Assembly (NCBI GenBank): GCA_025936205.1
Contig: JAICTU010000017.1
Location: 1-38,097, forward strand
Source: Polyangiaceae bacterium
GTDB lineage: Bacteria > Myxococcota > Polyangia > Polyangiales > Polyangiaceae
DNA length: 38,097 nt
Direction of reading: 5' to 3'
Shown: positions 26,043-34,042 of the stretch, piece after piece
Position numbering within the stretch: the stretch's first letter is position 1
Layout: every line of letters begins with the position of its first letter
Made by a program: the position numbers and the translations under genes
Notes under the pieces: model-generated
Databases searched by the model: none
What the model was told of the DNA's origin: nothing
Seen by the model: only the letters and a program-made list of their open reading frames with translations

Positions 26043-26525
26043 ATGGTGATGGGGAAGGCGAGGTCCACCTGGGGGTACTTCGACGACGATAAGGAGACCG
26101 TGCTCGAGAACCTGCCGGATCTACGCCCGGCCCGTTTGCTCCTGGCCGAGGACGACGACGATCTCCGGCGATCGATCGCCGGCCAGCTGCGGCGCAAGGG
26201 CTACGAGGTGGACGAGGCCTTCAGCGGCTTTGAAGCCATCGCCCTGATCGCCCGCCATCACGACCCGTACGATCTCATCATTTCGGATCTCGAGCTGCAC
26301 GGCATGACCGGGCTCGAGATCGTGGATGAGCTGCGCGCGAGCCCGCGCCAGGAAGACACCGAGGTACCCGTGATCCTGCTCGGAGAGCACGCCAATCACG
26401 AGACCGAGGTCATGGCGGAGCGGCTGCACGCGGTGCTGCTGGAGAAGCCCTGCGACCTCGACCACCTGTGGCACGAAGCGGAGAAGCTGGCGCGGCCGGT
26501 CCAGCTCGATCATCGCTCGAGTTGA
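26043..26525 (+). CDS. Stand-alone receiver-domain protein
   Basis: 160 residues from ATG 26043, preceded by GGGAG. A ~30-residue N-terminal tail leads to a receiver domain: ARLLLAEDDDDLRRSIAG, acceptor Asp in DLIISDLELHGMTG, the switch residue region VILLGEHAN (where Thr/Ser is usual a Gly is seen), and Lys in LLEKPCDL. No output domain follows, so it likely works by protein contact or as a phosphate sink. Divergently transcribed from htrA, with its own sigma-54-like promoter. Confidence 0.85.
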   Translation: MVMGKARSTWGYFDDDKETVLENLPDLRPARLLLAEDDDDLRRSIAGQLRRKGYEVDEAFSGFEAIALIARHHDPYDLIISDLELHGMTGLEIVDELRASPRQEDTEVPVILLGEHANHETEVMAERLHAVLLEKPCDLDHLWHEAEKLARPVQLDHRSS

Positions 26526-26548
26526 ACTTCAGCGGCTGGCTTCCGGAC

Positions 26549-26593
26549 GGGCTGCGTGGGTTCGGAGTCCCCCGCGCAGCCCGGTCCATTTTT
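26549..26593 (+). terminator. Rho-independent terminator of the receiver gene
   Basis: Stem GGGCTGCGTGGG (26549-26560) and CCCCCGCGCAGCCC (26569-26582), loop TTCGGAGT, followed by TTTTT (26589-26593). GGGCTGCG/CGCAGCCC pairs perfectly. It ends the + strand receiver transcript before the convergent MBL gene. Confidence 0.75.
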
Positions 26594-26607
26594 CCCGGGT
26601 CCCGTCA

Positions 26608-27588
26608 CTAGCGCGGCCGCTGGCGTTGCTCGCGGTCGAGCCAGGCGAGCAGGCCTTGCGTATTGAGCTCGAGGTCGGGGCCCAGGATCTCGTCGATGCG
26701 GGCAGCGGCGTTGGGGATGCCGTGCTCCTGTGCGCGGTCGATCCAGAGCTGACGGAGGTCGGTGCGGATCAGCTGCTGGCGCTGGTCTGAGCTTGCATGC
26801 CGCCGGGTGATCGCGACGCAGGCTTCGATCTGTTCGCGCAGGGACTGGCCCAAGCGCGGCACGCCCGTGACGCGTCCGAAATGCGTCAGGTACGCGGCTT
26901 CGACGGGCAGTGCAGCGAGGCGCGCCACCGAGGCCAGCAGCTGCTCGGGGTCGAACTGCGTCGGCGTGGTGGTCGGCACGATGAAGGCGCCCCGCTCGCT
27001 GTCCAGCTCGCGATAGGAGAGGCCGAACGTGTCCCCTGTGAAGACGGCGCGGCCTTCCGGATCGAAGAGCGCGTGGTGGTGCAACGCATGACCGGGGGTG
27101 TGCAACACCGTCAGCTCGCTCGGGCCCAGGCGCAAGCAGTCGCCATCGTTGCTGGGTGCGATGCGTTCCGCCGCGATCGGGACGAGCTTGCCATAGAGCT
27201 GCTCGTACGCGCGCTGGCCATAGACGGCGATCGTGGCGGCCTCGAGCCGCGCAGGATCGACGAGGTGCGCGACACCGCGCGGCTGTACGCTGACCGTCGC
27301 GTTCGGCAACTCCTGCAGCAAAAGGCCCGCGCCCCCAGCGTGATCGAGGTGCACGTGGGTCAGGAACAAAAGGTCGACGTTCCGTTTGGGAATACCCAGC
27401 TGCTCCAGCGCAGCCAGGGTCAACGGTACGGCGGAGTTCGCGCCCGTATCGATGATCGCCGCGCGCCCCGCGCGCTCCAGGATGTGCACGGACGCGAAAT
27501 GCGGCCGCACATACTCGGCGTCTACGGTGGTGATGCCGTGGGGATGGCGGATCAAGGTCGGGTTGCTGGGAGGCGCGGGCTGGGCCAT
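26608..27588 (-). CDS. Metallo-beta-lactamase-fold hydrolase
   Basis: 326 residues. Zinc motif HVHLDHAGGAG (HxHxDH), second-ligand region TPGHALHHHALFD, and GDTFGLSY give the MBL core (~20-230). A C-terminal helical extension (~230-326, with HASSDQRQQLIRTDLRQLWI) resembles those of some glyoxalase II-like or lactonase-like MBL hydrolases. Substrate unknown: lactones, thioesters and phosphodiesters are all possible. Divergent from the YkgJ-type gene, with ~50 bp between starts. Confidence 0.88.
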   Translation of the reverse strand: MAQPAPPSNPTLIRHPHGITTVDAEYVRPHFASVHILERAGRAAIIDTGANSAVPLTLAALEQLGIPKRNVDLLFLTHVHLDHAGGAGLLLQELPNATVSVQPRGVAHLVDPARLEAATIAVYGQRAYEQLYGKLVPIAAERIAPSNDGDCLRLGPSELTVLHTPGHALHHHALFDPEGRAVFTGDTFGLSYRELDSERGAFIVPTTTPTQFDPEQLLASVARLAALPVEAAYLTHFGRVTGVPRLGQSLREQIEACVAITRRHASSDQRQQLIRTDLRQLWIDRAQEHGIPNAAARIDEILGPDLELNTQGLLAWLDREQRQRPR

Positions 27589-27637
27589 GGCAGCCAGCCT
27601 AGCCGCGAACCGAGCTAGCGGCTATGCTGCGGGTTGC

Positions 27638-28312
27638 GTGAGCTCGACGGTTTCTCGGAGGCAGCTGCCTGTGTATGCAGGGGGAAAGGCCCTCCGTCTG
27701 CTCGCGGCGCTGGAGGGCGCCGAGCACATCGGCTTCCGCTGCAACGGCTGCGGGGAGTGCTGTCATCGTCTGCGCGCTGCGGTCACGCACCACGATCTGC
27801 GGAGACTGTGTGACGGGCTGGGGCGCAGCGCGGAGTCGCTGGTCGAGTGGTTGTCGCCCGAAGACGTGGACATGACGGACGAGCCGGGCAGCTTCGTGCG
27901 GCTCGCGGGCGGCAAGCGGCTGATGGTGCTGGCGCGGCAGGGCGGCGCCTGTGGGCTGCAGCAACCGGATCAGCGCTGCGGTGTCTATGAGCTGCGCCCG
28001 CTCGACTGCCGGTTGTATCCCTTCGACCTGGAGCGCGACGAGCACGGCACCCCGGTGCGGCTCGCGCGCCTCGATGCCGAGCGCTGCGGGGACGAGCTGG
28101 GGCCTGCTGCCGATCTCGCGGAGCTCACGAACATCGACGCGCAGCGCTGGCGCGAGCTGGGTGAATACCAGGAGCTGCTGCAGCGCTGGAATACCCTGGC
28201 CGGGCATCGAACGCGCTTCCGGCAGCGGCTGGGGGGACCAGCGGACTTCCTGGCGTTTCTCGGCTTCGCGCAGGCTCCGAGCCCCTCCGAAGCGGCCGCA
28301 AAAGCTCCCTGA
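27638..28312 (+). CDS. YkgJ-type cysteine-cluster (putative metal/Fe-S binding) protein
   Basis: 224 residues from GTG 27638 (another GTG at 27671 is possible; no better ATG in frame). N-terminal GFRCNGCGECCHRLRAAVTHHDL has the CxxCGxCC signature of the CxxCxxCC cluster family; later GGACGL, RCGVYELRPLDCRLYPFDLER carries the second Cys set (RPxxCRxYPF). The family is suggested to bind Fe-S or zinc, and its function is poorly known. A C-terminal helical tail follows. Confidence 0.82.
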   Translation: MSSTVSRRQLPVYAGGKALRLLAALEGAEHIGFRCNGCGECCHRLRAAVTHHDLRRLCDGLGRSAESLVEWLSPEDVDMTDEPGSFVRLAGGKRLMVLARQGGACGLQQPDQRCGVYELRPLDCRLYPFDLERDEHGTPVRLARLDAERCGDELGPAADLAELTNIDAQRWRELGEYQELLQRWNTLAGHRTRFRQRLGGPADFLAFLGFAQAPSPSEAAAKAP

Positions 28313-28327
28313 AGTACCGAGTACCGC

Positions 28328-29311
28328 CTACGGCTTACCCTTGCGTACGTGATCCATGTACCAGCTGTAGAAGCGCTGAATGCCTTCTTCGAAGCTGATG
28401 CGAGGCGCGTAGTTGAGCAGCTGCTGTGCTTTGCCGATGCCCGCGTAGGTGTAGCGCATGTGTGATTCCGGCATGGGCGCGGGCTCGAGGCGGGCCTTTT
28501 TTCCAGCCACGAACTCCAGTGTTTCGACGAAGTCGGCGAGCAGGACCGGCTCGCCACGGCCCAGATTGATCAGCTGGTAGCCGAGGCGGCGCTCGGAGGC
28601 TGCGACGATGCCGCTCACGATGTCGTCGATGAAGGTCCAGTCGCGATGCATCTGCCCATTGTTGTGATAGGGCAAGGGCGCGCCGCCGAAGGCGCTGTCG
28701 AGCCACTTGAAGGCGAGCATCTCCGGGCGCCCTCGTGGGCCGTAGACGGTGAAGAAGCGGACCGCCGTGAAATCCAGGCCATGGAGGTGGTGATAGGTGT
28801 AGCCGAGCATTTCCGCGGCGCGCTTGCTCGCGGGATAGGGGGAGAGAGGATGATCGGCCCGGTCCGTTTCGACGAAGGGGATTTGCTCCGTCTCCCCGTA
28901 CACGAGCGCCGTCGAGGCGTAGACGAAGTGTGCGCGAGAGCCGCTGGCTTGCGCGCGCACGGCCTCGAGCAGGTTGAGTGTACCGTTGACGTTGACGTCG
29001 AAGTACTCCCACGGGTTCTCGATCGATCCGCGCACCCCGACCATCGCGGCCAGGTGAATCACCGAGTGGAACTGGTGCTCCTGGAACAAGCTCGTGAGCA
29101 ACGCGCGGTCGCGCACGTCGCCCTCGATGAACTTGAACTGGCCGGGGCGCACCTGATGGCTCGCCACTTCTTCCAGGTTCTGGCGTTTGCGATCGGGTGA
29201 GTAAAACGCATTCAGGTTGTCGAGGCCGACCACCTCTTCACCGCGACCGAGCAGCCGCACTGCGGTGTGGCTGCCAATGAACCCCGCTGCGCCCGTGACG
29301 AGTACGCTCAT
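28328..29311 (-). CDS. NAD-dependent epimerase (UDP-glucuronate 4-epimerase-like)
   Basis: 327 residues, extended SDR. Cofactor motif TGAAGFIGSHTAVRL, acidic residue at end of beta2 (VVGLDNLN), catalytic Ser/Thr in YASTALVYG, YPASKRAAEM (YxxxK), and substrate segment VYGPRGRPEMLAFKW. It most resembles UDP-sugar C4/C6-type epimerases such as UDP-glucuronate 4-epimerase, feeding surface polysaccharide synthesis. A polysaccharide deacetylase and an acetyltransferase lie 5 kb away, though they are not in the same operon. Confidence 0.9.
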   Translation of the reverse strand: MSVLVTGAAGFIGSHTAVRLLGRGEEVVGLDNLNAFYSPDRKRQNLEEVASHQVRPGQFKFIEGDVRDRALLTSLFQEHQFHSVIHLAAMVGVRGSIENPWEYFDVNVNGTLNLLEAVRAQASGSRAHFVYASTALVYGETEQIPFVETDRADHPLSPYPASKRAAEMLGYTYHHLHGLDFTAVRFFTVYGPRGRPEMLAFKWLDSAFGGAPLPYHNNGQMHRDWTFIDDIVSGIVAASERRLGYQLINLGRGEPVLLADFVETLEFVAGKKARLEPAPMPESHMRYTYAGIGKAQQLLNYAPRISFEEGIQRFYSWYMDHVRKGKP

Positions 29312-29481
29312 GCTCCTTCATCACATAGCCCCGGAGCATTGTCGATAGGAGGTCGAACACAGCGAGCCAAGTGCGCAGCGGTGCCTCACTGGCAGGGCCG
29401 CGTCACGGAACCGCGGCATGAGCCGCGACACAGTGGCACAGTGCCGCGCACCCACACAGCGGTACACCTCGTTGCCCAGAC

Positions 29482-30072
29482 CTAGAGCTTGCCTAGCCAG
29501 CGTGCGAGCGCGCTCACGATTTCCAGCTCCAGCGCCGCCGGCCCTGCGTTGGAGCTGTTCTGCCGAACGGCAGCGGAGTGGCGAGTGACGCCCGCTCGGA
29601 TTTTTGATCTGGAGACGGTTTCATCGCCAGAAACCAGCGCGCCCAGCGCGCGGCTCCGACCGTATTCGACGCCGGCGCGGAAGTAGGCTCGCTGCAAGTG
29701 CGAACTGTGATCGAACAGTGCTTCCTCCAGCGCGAGCCAGCGCTCGCGCTGTGAGGCGTCGAGCACGGATTGCAACTGGCCCCCCAGATCGAGAAGGCGC
29801 TGCAGGGACTGGCGATACTCGGGCGTGCGCTCCAGCTGCGCCGTGACGTGCGAAAGCCGGCGGAGCAATGCACGGCGCTGCGCATGACGGAGCCGCCGCG
29901 AGTAACGCTTGTGAGCCCGCCGCGCCATGTTCACGGGACCTTCTCTGAATAGCAGCACCTGCTCCGAGACCTGCCCCGCGCTCGACCTGCCACCGACCGC
30001 CAATGTCTCCTTGGAGATGGTCTCCTCGGCAATTGTCTTCCCGGCAATTGTCTCCTCGGAAATCGCCTGCAT
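29482..30072 (-). CDS. Helical hypothetical protein with N-terminal pentapeptide repeat
   Basis: 196 residues from ATG 30072, with AGGTGGGGG upstream; a GTG at 30084 is possible. The N-terminus is a short repeat of the type I-[SA]-x-[EK]-T (ISEET, IAGKT, IAEET, ISKET), encoded by 15-bp degenerate units. Then a basic stretch (ARRAHKRYSRRLRHAQRRALL) and a long predicted helix-rich body (TPEYRQSLQRLLDLGGQLQS, HLQRAYFRAGVEYGRSRAL). No domain recognised. It lies 36 bp downstream of the pseudo-receiver, same strand, so they likely share a promoter and may act together. Confidence 0.65.
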   Translation of the reverse strand: MQAISEETIAGKTIAEETISKETLAVGGRSSAGQVSEQVLLFREGPVNMARRAHKRYSRRLRHAQRRALLRRLSHVTAQLERTPEYRQSLQRLLDLGGQLQSVLDASQRERWLALEEALFDHSSHLQRAYFRAGVEYGRSRALGALVSGDETVSRSKIRAGVTRHSAAVRQNSSNAGPAALELEIVSALARWLGKL

Positions 30073-30120
30073 GGTAACCCCCACCTTTCGCGAGAACCCA
30101 TCCCTATACTAGCCATTTGT

Positions 30121-30615
30121 TCAGATCCTGAGAAGCCCCAACGTGGCCCGCTGCAAGGCCCGGACGACCTGCACCGAGATCGGCTTGCTCAGCACCAGAT
30201 GAGCCAAATACGCGTTCCGCAACAGGTCCGATGCGGCGCCTTTGGGCACCGAACTCTGCGTGAGCAGCACGCGGATGGCGTCCGGCCAGCGCCCGAGCTG
30301 CTGCAGCAACTGCTCGCCAGCAAAATCGGGTAGCTCCAGCTCCACGAACGCAAGATCGACGTGCTCGAGCTGATCGAGCAGCATCGCCGCGCTCAACGGG
30401 CTGAGCGCTGACTGCACGTCGAGCTGCGGCATCAACAATGCGGCCAAAGCGCTGACCACCTCGGGATCGCGATCGATCACGACGGCGCAGCGCCGGCGCT
30501 GCTCGGGGCGTACCGCTGCCCCACTCCCAGCACCAAGCCCAGTCCCAGACCCAGCTGCTCGTTCCGCAACGGTAACGACGCGCTCTGTGATCGAGCGCTT
30601 GACTGCCCAATTCAT
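30121..30615 (-). CDS. Degenerate receiver protein (Glu at the phosphoacceptor position)
   Basis: 164 residues from ATG 30615, 6 bases after GGAGG. After a ~45-residue Arg/Gly-rich N-terminus, a receiver fold reads CAVVIDRDPEVVSALAALL, then DLAFVELELPDFAGEQLL where the phospho-Asp is expected, IRVLLTQSS (switch Thr), and VLSKPISVQ with the conserved Lys. The acceptor aligns with Glu in FVELELP, so aspartyl phosphorylation is probably lost and the domain may mimic the phosphorylated state. The acidic pocket is also altered (DRD). No output domain. Divergent from the XRE gene with a shared palindrome. Confidence 0.75.
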   Translation of the reverse strand: MNWAVKRSITERVVTVAERAAGSGTGLGAGSGAAVRPEQRRRCAVVIDRDPEVVSALAALLMPQLDVQSALSPLSAAMLLDQLEHVDLAFVELELPDFAGEQLLQQLGRWPDAIRVLLTQSSVPKGAASDLLRNAYLAHLVLSKPISVQVVRALQRATLGLLRI

Positions 30616-30666
30616 CCACCCTCCGGTCCTCCCCTGGTTCCCTCCGTCCCCCGACCCTCGCAGTAT

Positions 30667-30715
30667 GTGCGAGCGCACGGCCTACGTCAAATTTGACGTA
30701 TTCAAATTGGACGTA
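30667..30715. promoter_or_regulatory. Palindromic operator in the divergent XRE/pseudo-receiver promoter
   Basis: TACGTCAAATTTGACGTA (30683-30700) is a perfect 18-bp palindrome. Its right half recurs as TCAAATTGGACGTA (30702-30715) 15 bases after TCAAATTTGACGTA (30687-30700). A third inverted repeat, GTGCG-AG-CGCAC, lies at 30667-30678. They sit between the start of the pseudo-receiver (30615) and the XRE gene (30742), as expected for autoregulation by the XRE protein. Confidence 0.75.
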
Positions 30716-30741
30716 CTGGCCCTTACAAACGAGCGACCGCC

Positions 30742-30954
30742 ATGGCCGAGTCCCTCGAGCTTCGCTTCGGAAAGCGCTGCCGGAAGCTGCGCCATCAGGC
30801 CGGCCTGTCCCAGCTCGACATGGCGGAGCACGGCTTTTCGCTCTCGCACTACCAAAAGATCGAGCGCGGTACGCTCGACCCGCGCTTGAGCACGCTGATC
30901 AAGCTCGCCAAGTGTTTCGGGGTCTCCGTCTCGGAGCTGGTCAACTCGCTCTGA
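30742..30954 (+). CDS. XRE-family (Cro/CI-type) helix-turn-helix regulator
   Basis: 70 residues, essentially just the DNA-binding domain. Five-helix HTH_3 pattern: LRFGKRCRKLRHQAGLSQ (helix 1-2), LDMAEHGFSLSHYQKIERG (recognition helix region SLSHYQKIERG), TLDPRLSTLIKLAKCFGVSV, SELVNSL. It probably dimerises through helix 5 and binds the palindrome upstream of its own gene. Not paired with a toxin; the divergent neighbour is the pseudo-receiver. Confidence 0.9.
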   Translation: MAESLELRFGKRCRKLRHQAGLSQLDMAEHGFSLSHYQKIERGTLDPRLSTLIKLAKCFGVSVSELVNSL

Positions 30955-30964
30955 GTGCTCGCGC

Positions 30965-31708
30965 TCAGGCCGGGGCTCGAGGCGACGCGGTCACTGTGTC
31001 TTCACTCTGCAGCAGGCGGCGCCAGAGCACGATATGGCCCGCCGCGGCCGCAGGCACGAGTACCGTGGGCAGCCACACGAAGGGCGCGTAGGCGACCCAC
31101 GTGTTGGCATTGTCAGCACCGAAAGCGAGCCAGGGAGGCGAGCTGACCACCGCCACGATCACGATCACCAGCAGCAGAGCGCTACCGAGCGCGTTCCAGG
31201 CCAACAGCGCCGAGCGCGTCACTCCGCCGAACGCTGCGAGCGGAGCGACCAGCAGGGCGGTGATGCCGGTGACGATGTCGAAGTTCCAGCCTGAATACGA
31301 CATCTGTCGGGGCATCACGCCCGCGCTGGCGGCCGCGTGCATCATCAGCTCCAGCGGCAAGCGAAATACGTGGAATGCGATCAGCGCGGCGACTGGCAGG
31401 GCGGCCACAGCTCGTCCGACGCGCGAAGCCGCGATGACCACCCAGAGCGCGATACAGGCCGCCGTCAAAGGCAGGAAGGCAGCGACTCCCCCGTCGAACT
31501 TGGCCAGCGCCGCGTCCAGCGCGAGCGCCAGGCTGCCACCCATGGCCCCGACGAGCAGCAGCGCCACGAGCCAGTATGCGAGCCGCGAGCTGCCGGCGCG
31601 GCGCACGGCCACTGAAACGCCGAGCAGCACGGCGAGCACGACCAGCATGGGCAGGAACACGAAGCCGGAAATCAACCAGGGCGGGGCGGTCGGAGGGGCA
31701 AAATCCAT
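30965..31708 (-). CDS. Polytopic membrane protein, hypothetical
   Basis: 247 residues from ATG 31708. About six to seven hydrophobic helices (LISGFVFLPMLVVLAVLLGV, LAYWLVALLLVGAMGGSLAL, FLPLTAACIALWVVIAAS, VAALPVAALIAFHVF, ITALLVAPLAAFGG, ALLLVIVIVAVVSS, PTVLVPAAAAGHIVLW). A loop reads HAAASAGVMPRQMSYSGWNF, which I recognise as a motif of an uncharacterised membrane family but cannot name with confidence. It ends 10 bp after the stop of the convergent XRE gene. Divergent from the SDR gene. Confidence 0.72.
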   Translation of the reverse strand: MDFAPPTAPPWLISGFVFLPMLVVLAVLLGVSVAVRRAGSSRLAYWLVALLLVGAMGGSLALALDAALAKFDGGVAAFLPLTAACIALWVVIAASRVGRAVAALPVAALIAFHVFRLPLELMMHAAASAGVMPRQMSYSGWNFDIVTGITALLVAPLAAFGGVTRSALLAWNALGSALLLVIVIVAVVSSPPWLAFGADNANTWVAYAPFVWLPTVLVPAAAAGHIVLWRRLLQSEDTVTASPRAPA

Positions 31709-31794
31709 CGCGGCGGCCAGCACCTTAGTTGCGCCTCTGCCCGCCCGCAATCAGCGCAGTTGGCGCGGCCGCGCCGTGGCCCGAGTCATCGTTC

Positions 31795-32487
31795 ATGGCA
31801 AAGCCCCTGTGCGTCGTGGTCGGAATTGGGCCGAAGAATGGTGCCGCTTTCGCGCGGAAATTCGCGCGAGAAGGCTATCAGCTCGCGCTCGTCTCGAGGC
31901 AGACCGAGCTGTCGCTGCAACTGGCAAAGGAGCTGGGCGATGCCAGCGCCTACGCCTGTGATGTGGCGGATCCGGTCAGCGTGCAGCGCACGTTCGACGC
32001 GATCCGGCGCGACCGCGGCACGCCGGAGGTGCTCGTGTACAACGCAGGCTCCGGTGTCTGGAAGACGGCGGAAGAGCTGACGCCGGCCGAGTTCGAGCAG
32101 AGCTTTCGCATCAATGCGCTGGGGCTGCTCTGCGCGGCGCAGCAGGTGTTGCCGGGGATGCGGGAGCGCGGGCGTGGCCAGATCGTGGTCGTGGGGGCGA
32201 CGGCTTCGCTGCGCGGGCGGCCCAAGACGGCAGCATTTGCCGCAGCCAAGGCCGCGCAGCGCAGCCTGGCTCAGTCGCTGGCGCGGCAGTGCGCCCCGGA
32301 GGGCATCCATGTGGGGCTGCTGATCATCGACGGCATGATCGACGCGGCGGGCGCGGCAGTGGACAGCTCGCAGGCCAAGAAGCTACGGCCGGAAGACATC
32401 GCTCAGGAGGCGTTCCACCTGGTGCGACAGGACCGTTCCGCGTGGACCTTCGAGCTCGATCTGCGCCCGCTGCAGGAATCGTGGTAG
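31795..32487 (+). CDS. Atypical short-chain dehydrogenase/reductase (Tyr-to-Phe)
   Basis: 230 residues from ATG 31795. The cofactor loop is VVVGIGPKNGAAFARKFA rather than the classical TGxxxGxG; NAG is present (YNAGSGVW), and the fold continues with VVVGATASLRG. The catalytic YxxxK reads AAFAAAKAAQRS: Lys is kept, Tyr is Phe. This combination is that of the SDR_c10-like atypical subgroup (cd05373), whose members lack the active-site tyrosine. Oxidoreductase activity by the usual mechanism is unlikely; nucleotide binding without turnover, or a different chemistry, is possible. Confidence 0.85.
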   Translation: MAKPLCVVVGIGPKNGAAFARKFAREGYQLALVSRQTELSLQLAKELGDASAYACDVADPVSVQRTFDAIRRDRGTPEVLVYNAGSGVWKTAEELTPAEFEQSFRINALGLLCAAQQVLPGMRERGRGQIVVVGATASLRGRPKTAAFAAAKAAQRSLAQSLARQCAPEGIHVGLLIIDGMIDAAGAAVDSSQAKKLRPEDIAQEAFHLVRQDRSAWTFELDLRPLQESW

Positions 32488-32502
32488 CGGCCTGAAGCAG
32501 CG

Positions 32503-32967
32503 CTACTTGCGCCGGTAGGCGGCGCTCAAGAACGTCTGCCAGCTCTTGCCTTGATCGAACGAGTTCTCGATCGTGAAGTGGTAGCTGTTCTTGCCCTCGA
32601 GCCGATGCGCGTAGCGTGCGCTGCCCCGCGCCGTGACCTTCTCCAGCTTCAGCGTATCGCCCTCGAACTTGCCGCGCGCCGGCGCGTCGGGCACGAAGCC
32701 CAGCGAATCGACCCAGTACCAGGTGTAGTTCCCCGCCTCGAGGTCGTAGCCGAAGATGCCGTGACCGGAGAACGTCACCTTGCGGTCCTTCTCCTGGATG
32801 TAGTCCTGCAGCACGAAGAACCCGTTCATATCGGTGCGGATGTGAAGCTTGCCGATGGCCGTGCCCGCGGGTCCCCAGGGTGACTCCGCCATCGTTTCCG
32901 TCCCTTCCCAATCCCCCGTCAGGGCGTACAGCTTGCGGTGCAGGTCGGTGACCTTCGGCATCTCCAT
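32503..32967 (-). CDS. DUF1579-family protein
   Basis: 154 residues from ATG 32967, preceded by GGAGGAGGAG. Lipocalin/FABP-like beta pattern: LYALTGDWEGTETMAESPWG, DMNGFFVLQDYIQEKDRKVT, FSGHGIFGYDLEAGNYTWYW, YAHRLEGKNSYHFTIENS. This matches DUF1579 (uncharacterised small beta-barrels, possibly ligand-binding). Convergent with the SDR gene (15 bp between stops). Confidence 0.82.
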   Translation of the reverse strand: MEMPKVTDLHRKLYALTGDWEGTETMAESPWGPAGTAIGKLHIRTDMNGFFVLQDYIQEKDRKVTFSGHGIFGYDLEAGNYTWYWVDSLGFVPDAPARGKFEGDTLKLEKVTARGSARYAHRLEGKNSYHFTIENSFDQGKSWQTFLSAAYRRK

Positions 32968-33060
32968 GGCGGCTCCTCCTCCTCGTATGCTGGCGTGCTG
33001 CGCTGCGAACGCCGCCAGAGGCTGTACTCGCCTCTGCGCGCGAGAGTCAACAGCCGGGGC

Positions 33061-33999
33061 TCAGACTGCCTGCCCGACTCGCGACTCCCCGTGGGGGAAA
33101 ACGTTACAGTCGTAGCGCGGCAACGTCAGGCGCTTGCCCAGGTCGTCGGAGTGAATGTCGCGCGCTTCCACGGAGAACGCAAAATCGATCCCGGCGCCAG
33201 CCAGCAGGCGCAACGTGTCGGCATTGAAACTGTGGTCACCCCCGTAGGGGTAACAAAAGCTCGCGACCCGCTGTCCGAGCAGCTGCTCCAGCGTTCCGAT
33301 CGAGCCCTGGACCTCCCGCTCCTGCTCGGCGCAGGGCAGCTGGCTGAGTAGACGGTGCGAAACGGAGTGCGCACCGAGGCCCATGCCGTGAGCGTTCAGC
33401 TCCTGCAGCTGCGCGGTGCTCAGATAGTGATCCGGCACATCGCGCGCCTCTTCGCCACCGGTGCGCACGTACACCTCATGGCACAGCCGCGCTCGATGCT
33501 CGAGCTTCAAGTAGTAGTTGAGCAGGCGCTTGACGCGGGAGGTGGCCTCGTCCTCGACGTGCCCGCGATACAGCTCCGACTCCAGGCGGGAAACATACTC
33601 GGGCTCGACCATCTCCGGCTGGATCAGAGCCTCCAGCACGCGCAGCACCGCGCGGCCACCGGCACGGCCCAGGGCCAGGTGCACCTTGTGCACGTCGAGC
33701 ACGCGCTGCTGCGCGTAGGGCAACGTCGAGACGAAGAAGATCCCCCACAGCCCTCGCTGGCGGAGCTCCGGCAGCACGTACGCGGCGTGATCGCGCAGCC
33801 CGTCGTCGAAGGTCAGCACCACTGCGTTCGGCGCGGGCTGGGCGCTGGCCAGGGCCTGTGCAAACTCGGCGGCGCTGGCGATGTGCGCCGTCCGGGTGAA
33901 GTGATCGAGCTGGCGCCGAAAGCCATCGAGGGGCAGATACCGGAAATGCGGCAGCGCGGCCTCGGGAGGCCGCACGTAGTGGTACATCACTGCCTTCAC
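33061..33999 (-). CDS. Polysaccharide deacetylase (NodB-homology domain)
   Basis: 312 residues from GTG 33999. NodB motifs: TFDDGLRDHA (metal Asp pair), GAHSVSHRLLSQL (His-x3-His), FCYPYGGDHS (Pro/Gly loop), and a C-terminal FAFSVEARDIHSDD. Hydrolyses N-acetyl groups from a polysaccharide, peptidoglycan or glycolipid. The first residues MYHYVRPPEAALPHFRYL resemble those of polysaccharide-biosynthesis deacetylases. No signal peptide, so it is cytoplasmic or lipid-linked. Downstream (43 bp) of the acetyltransferase on the same strand. Confidence 0.9.
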   Translation of the reverse strand: MKAVMYHYVRPPEAALPHFRYLPLDGFRRQLDHFTRTAHIASAAEFAQALASAQPAPNAVVLTFDDGLRDHAAYVLPELRQRGLWGIFFVSTLPYAQQRVLDVHKVHLALGRAGGRAVLRVLEALIQPEMVEPEYVSRLESELYRGHVEDEATSRVKRLLNYYLKLEHRARLCHEVYVRTGGEEARDVPDHYLSTAQLQELNAHGMGLGAHSVSHRLLSQLPCAEQEREVQGSIGTLEQLLGQRVASFCYPYGGDHSFNADTLRLLAGAGIDFAFSVEARDIHSDDLGKRLTLPRYDCNVFPHGESRVGQAV

Positions 34000-34042
34000 G
34001 GCGTCGCCTTCACGCCATCGTCCCGCCTGAGCAGGGGCGCCA

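Noticed and set aside
29426..29442. Further sigma-54-like site (TGGCAC) upstream of the epimerase
   Set aside because: The GG-to-GC spacing is wrong: the base pair at the -12 position reads CG, not GC, on either strand.
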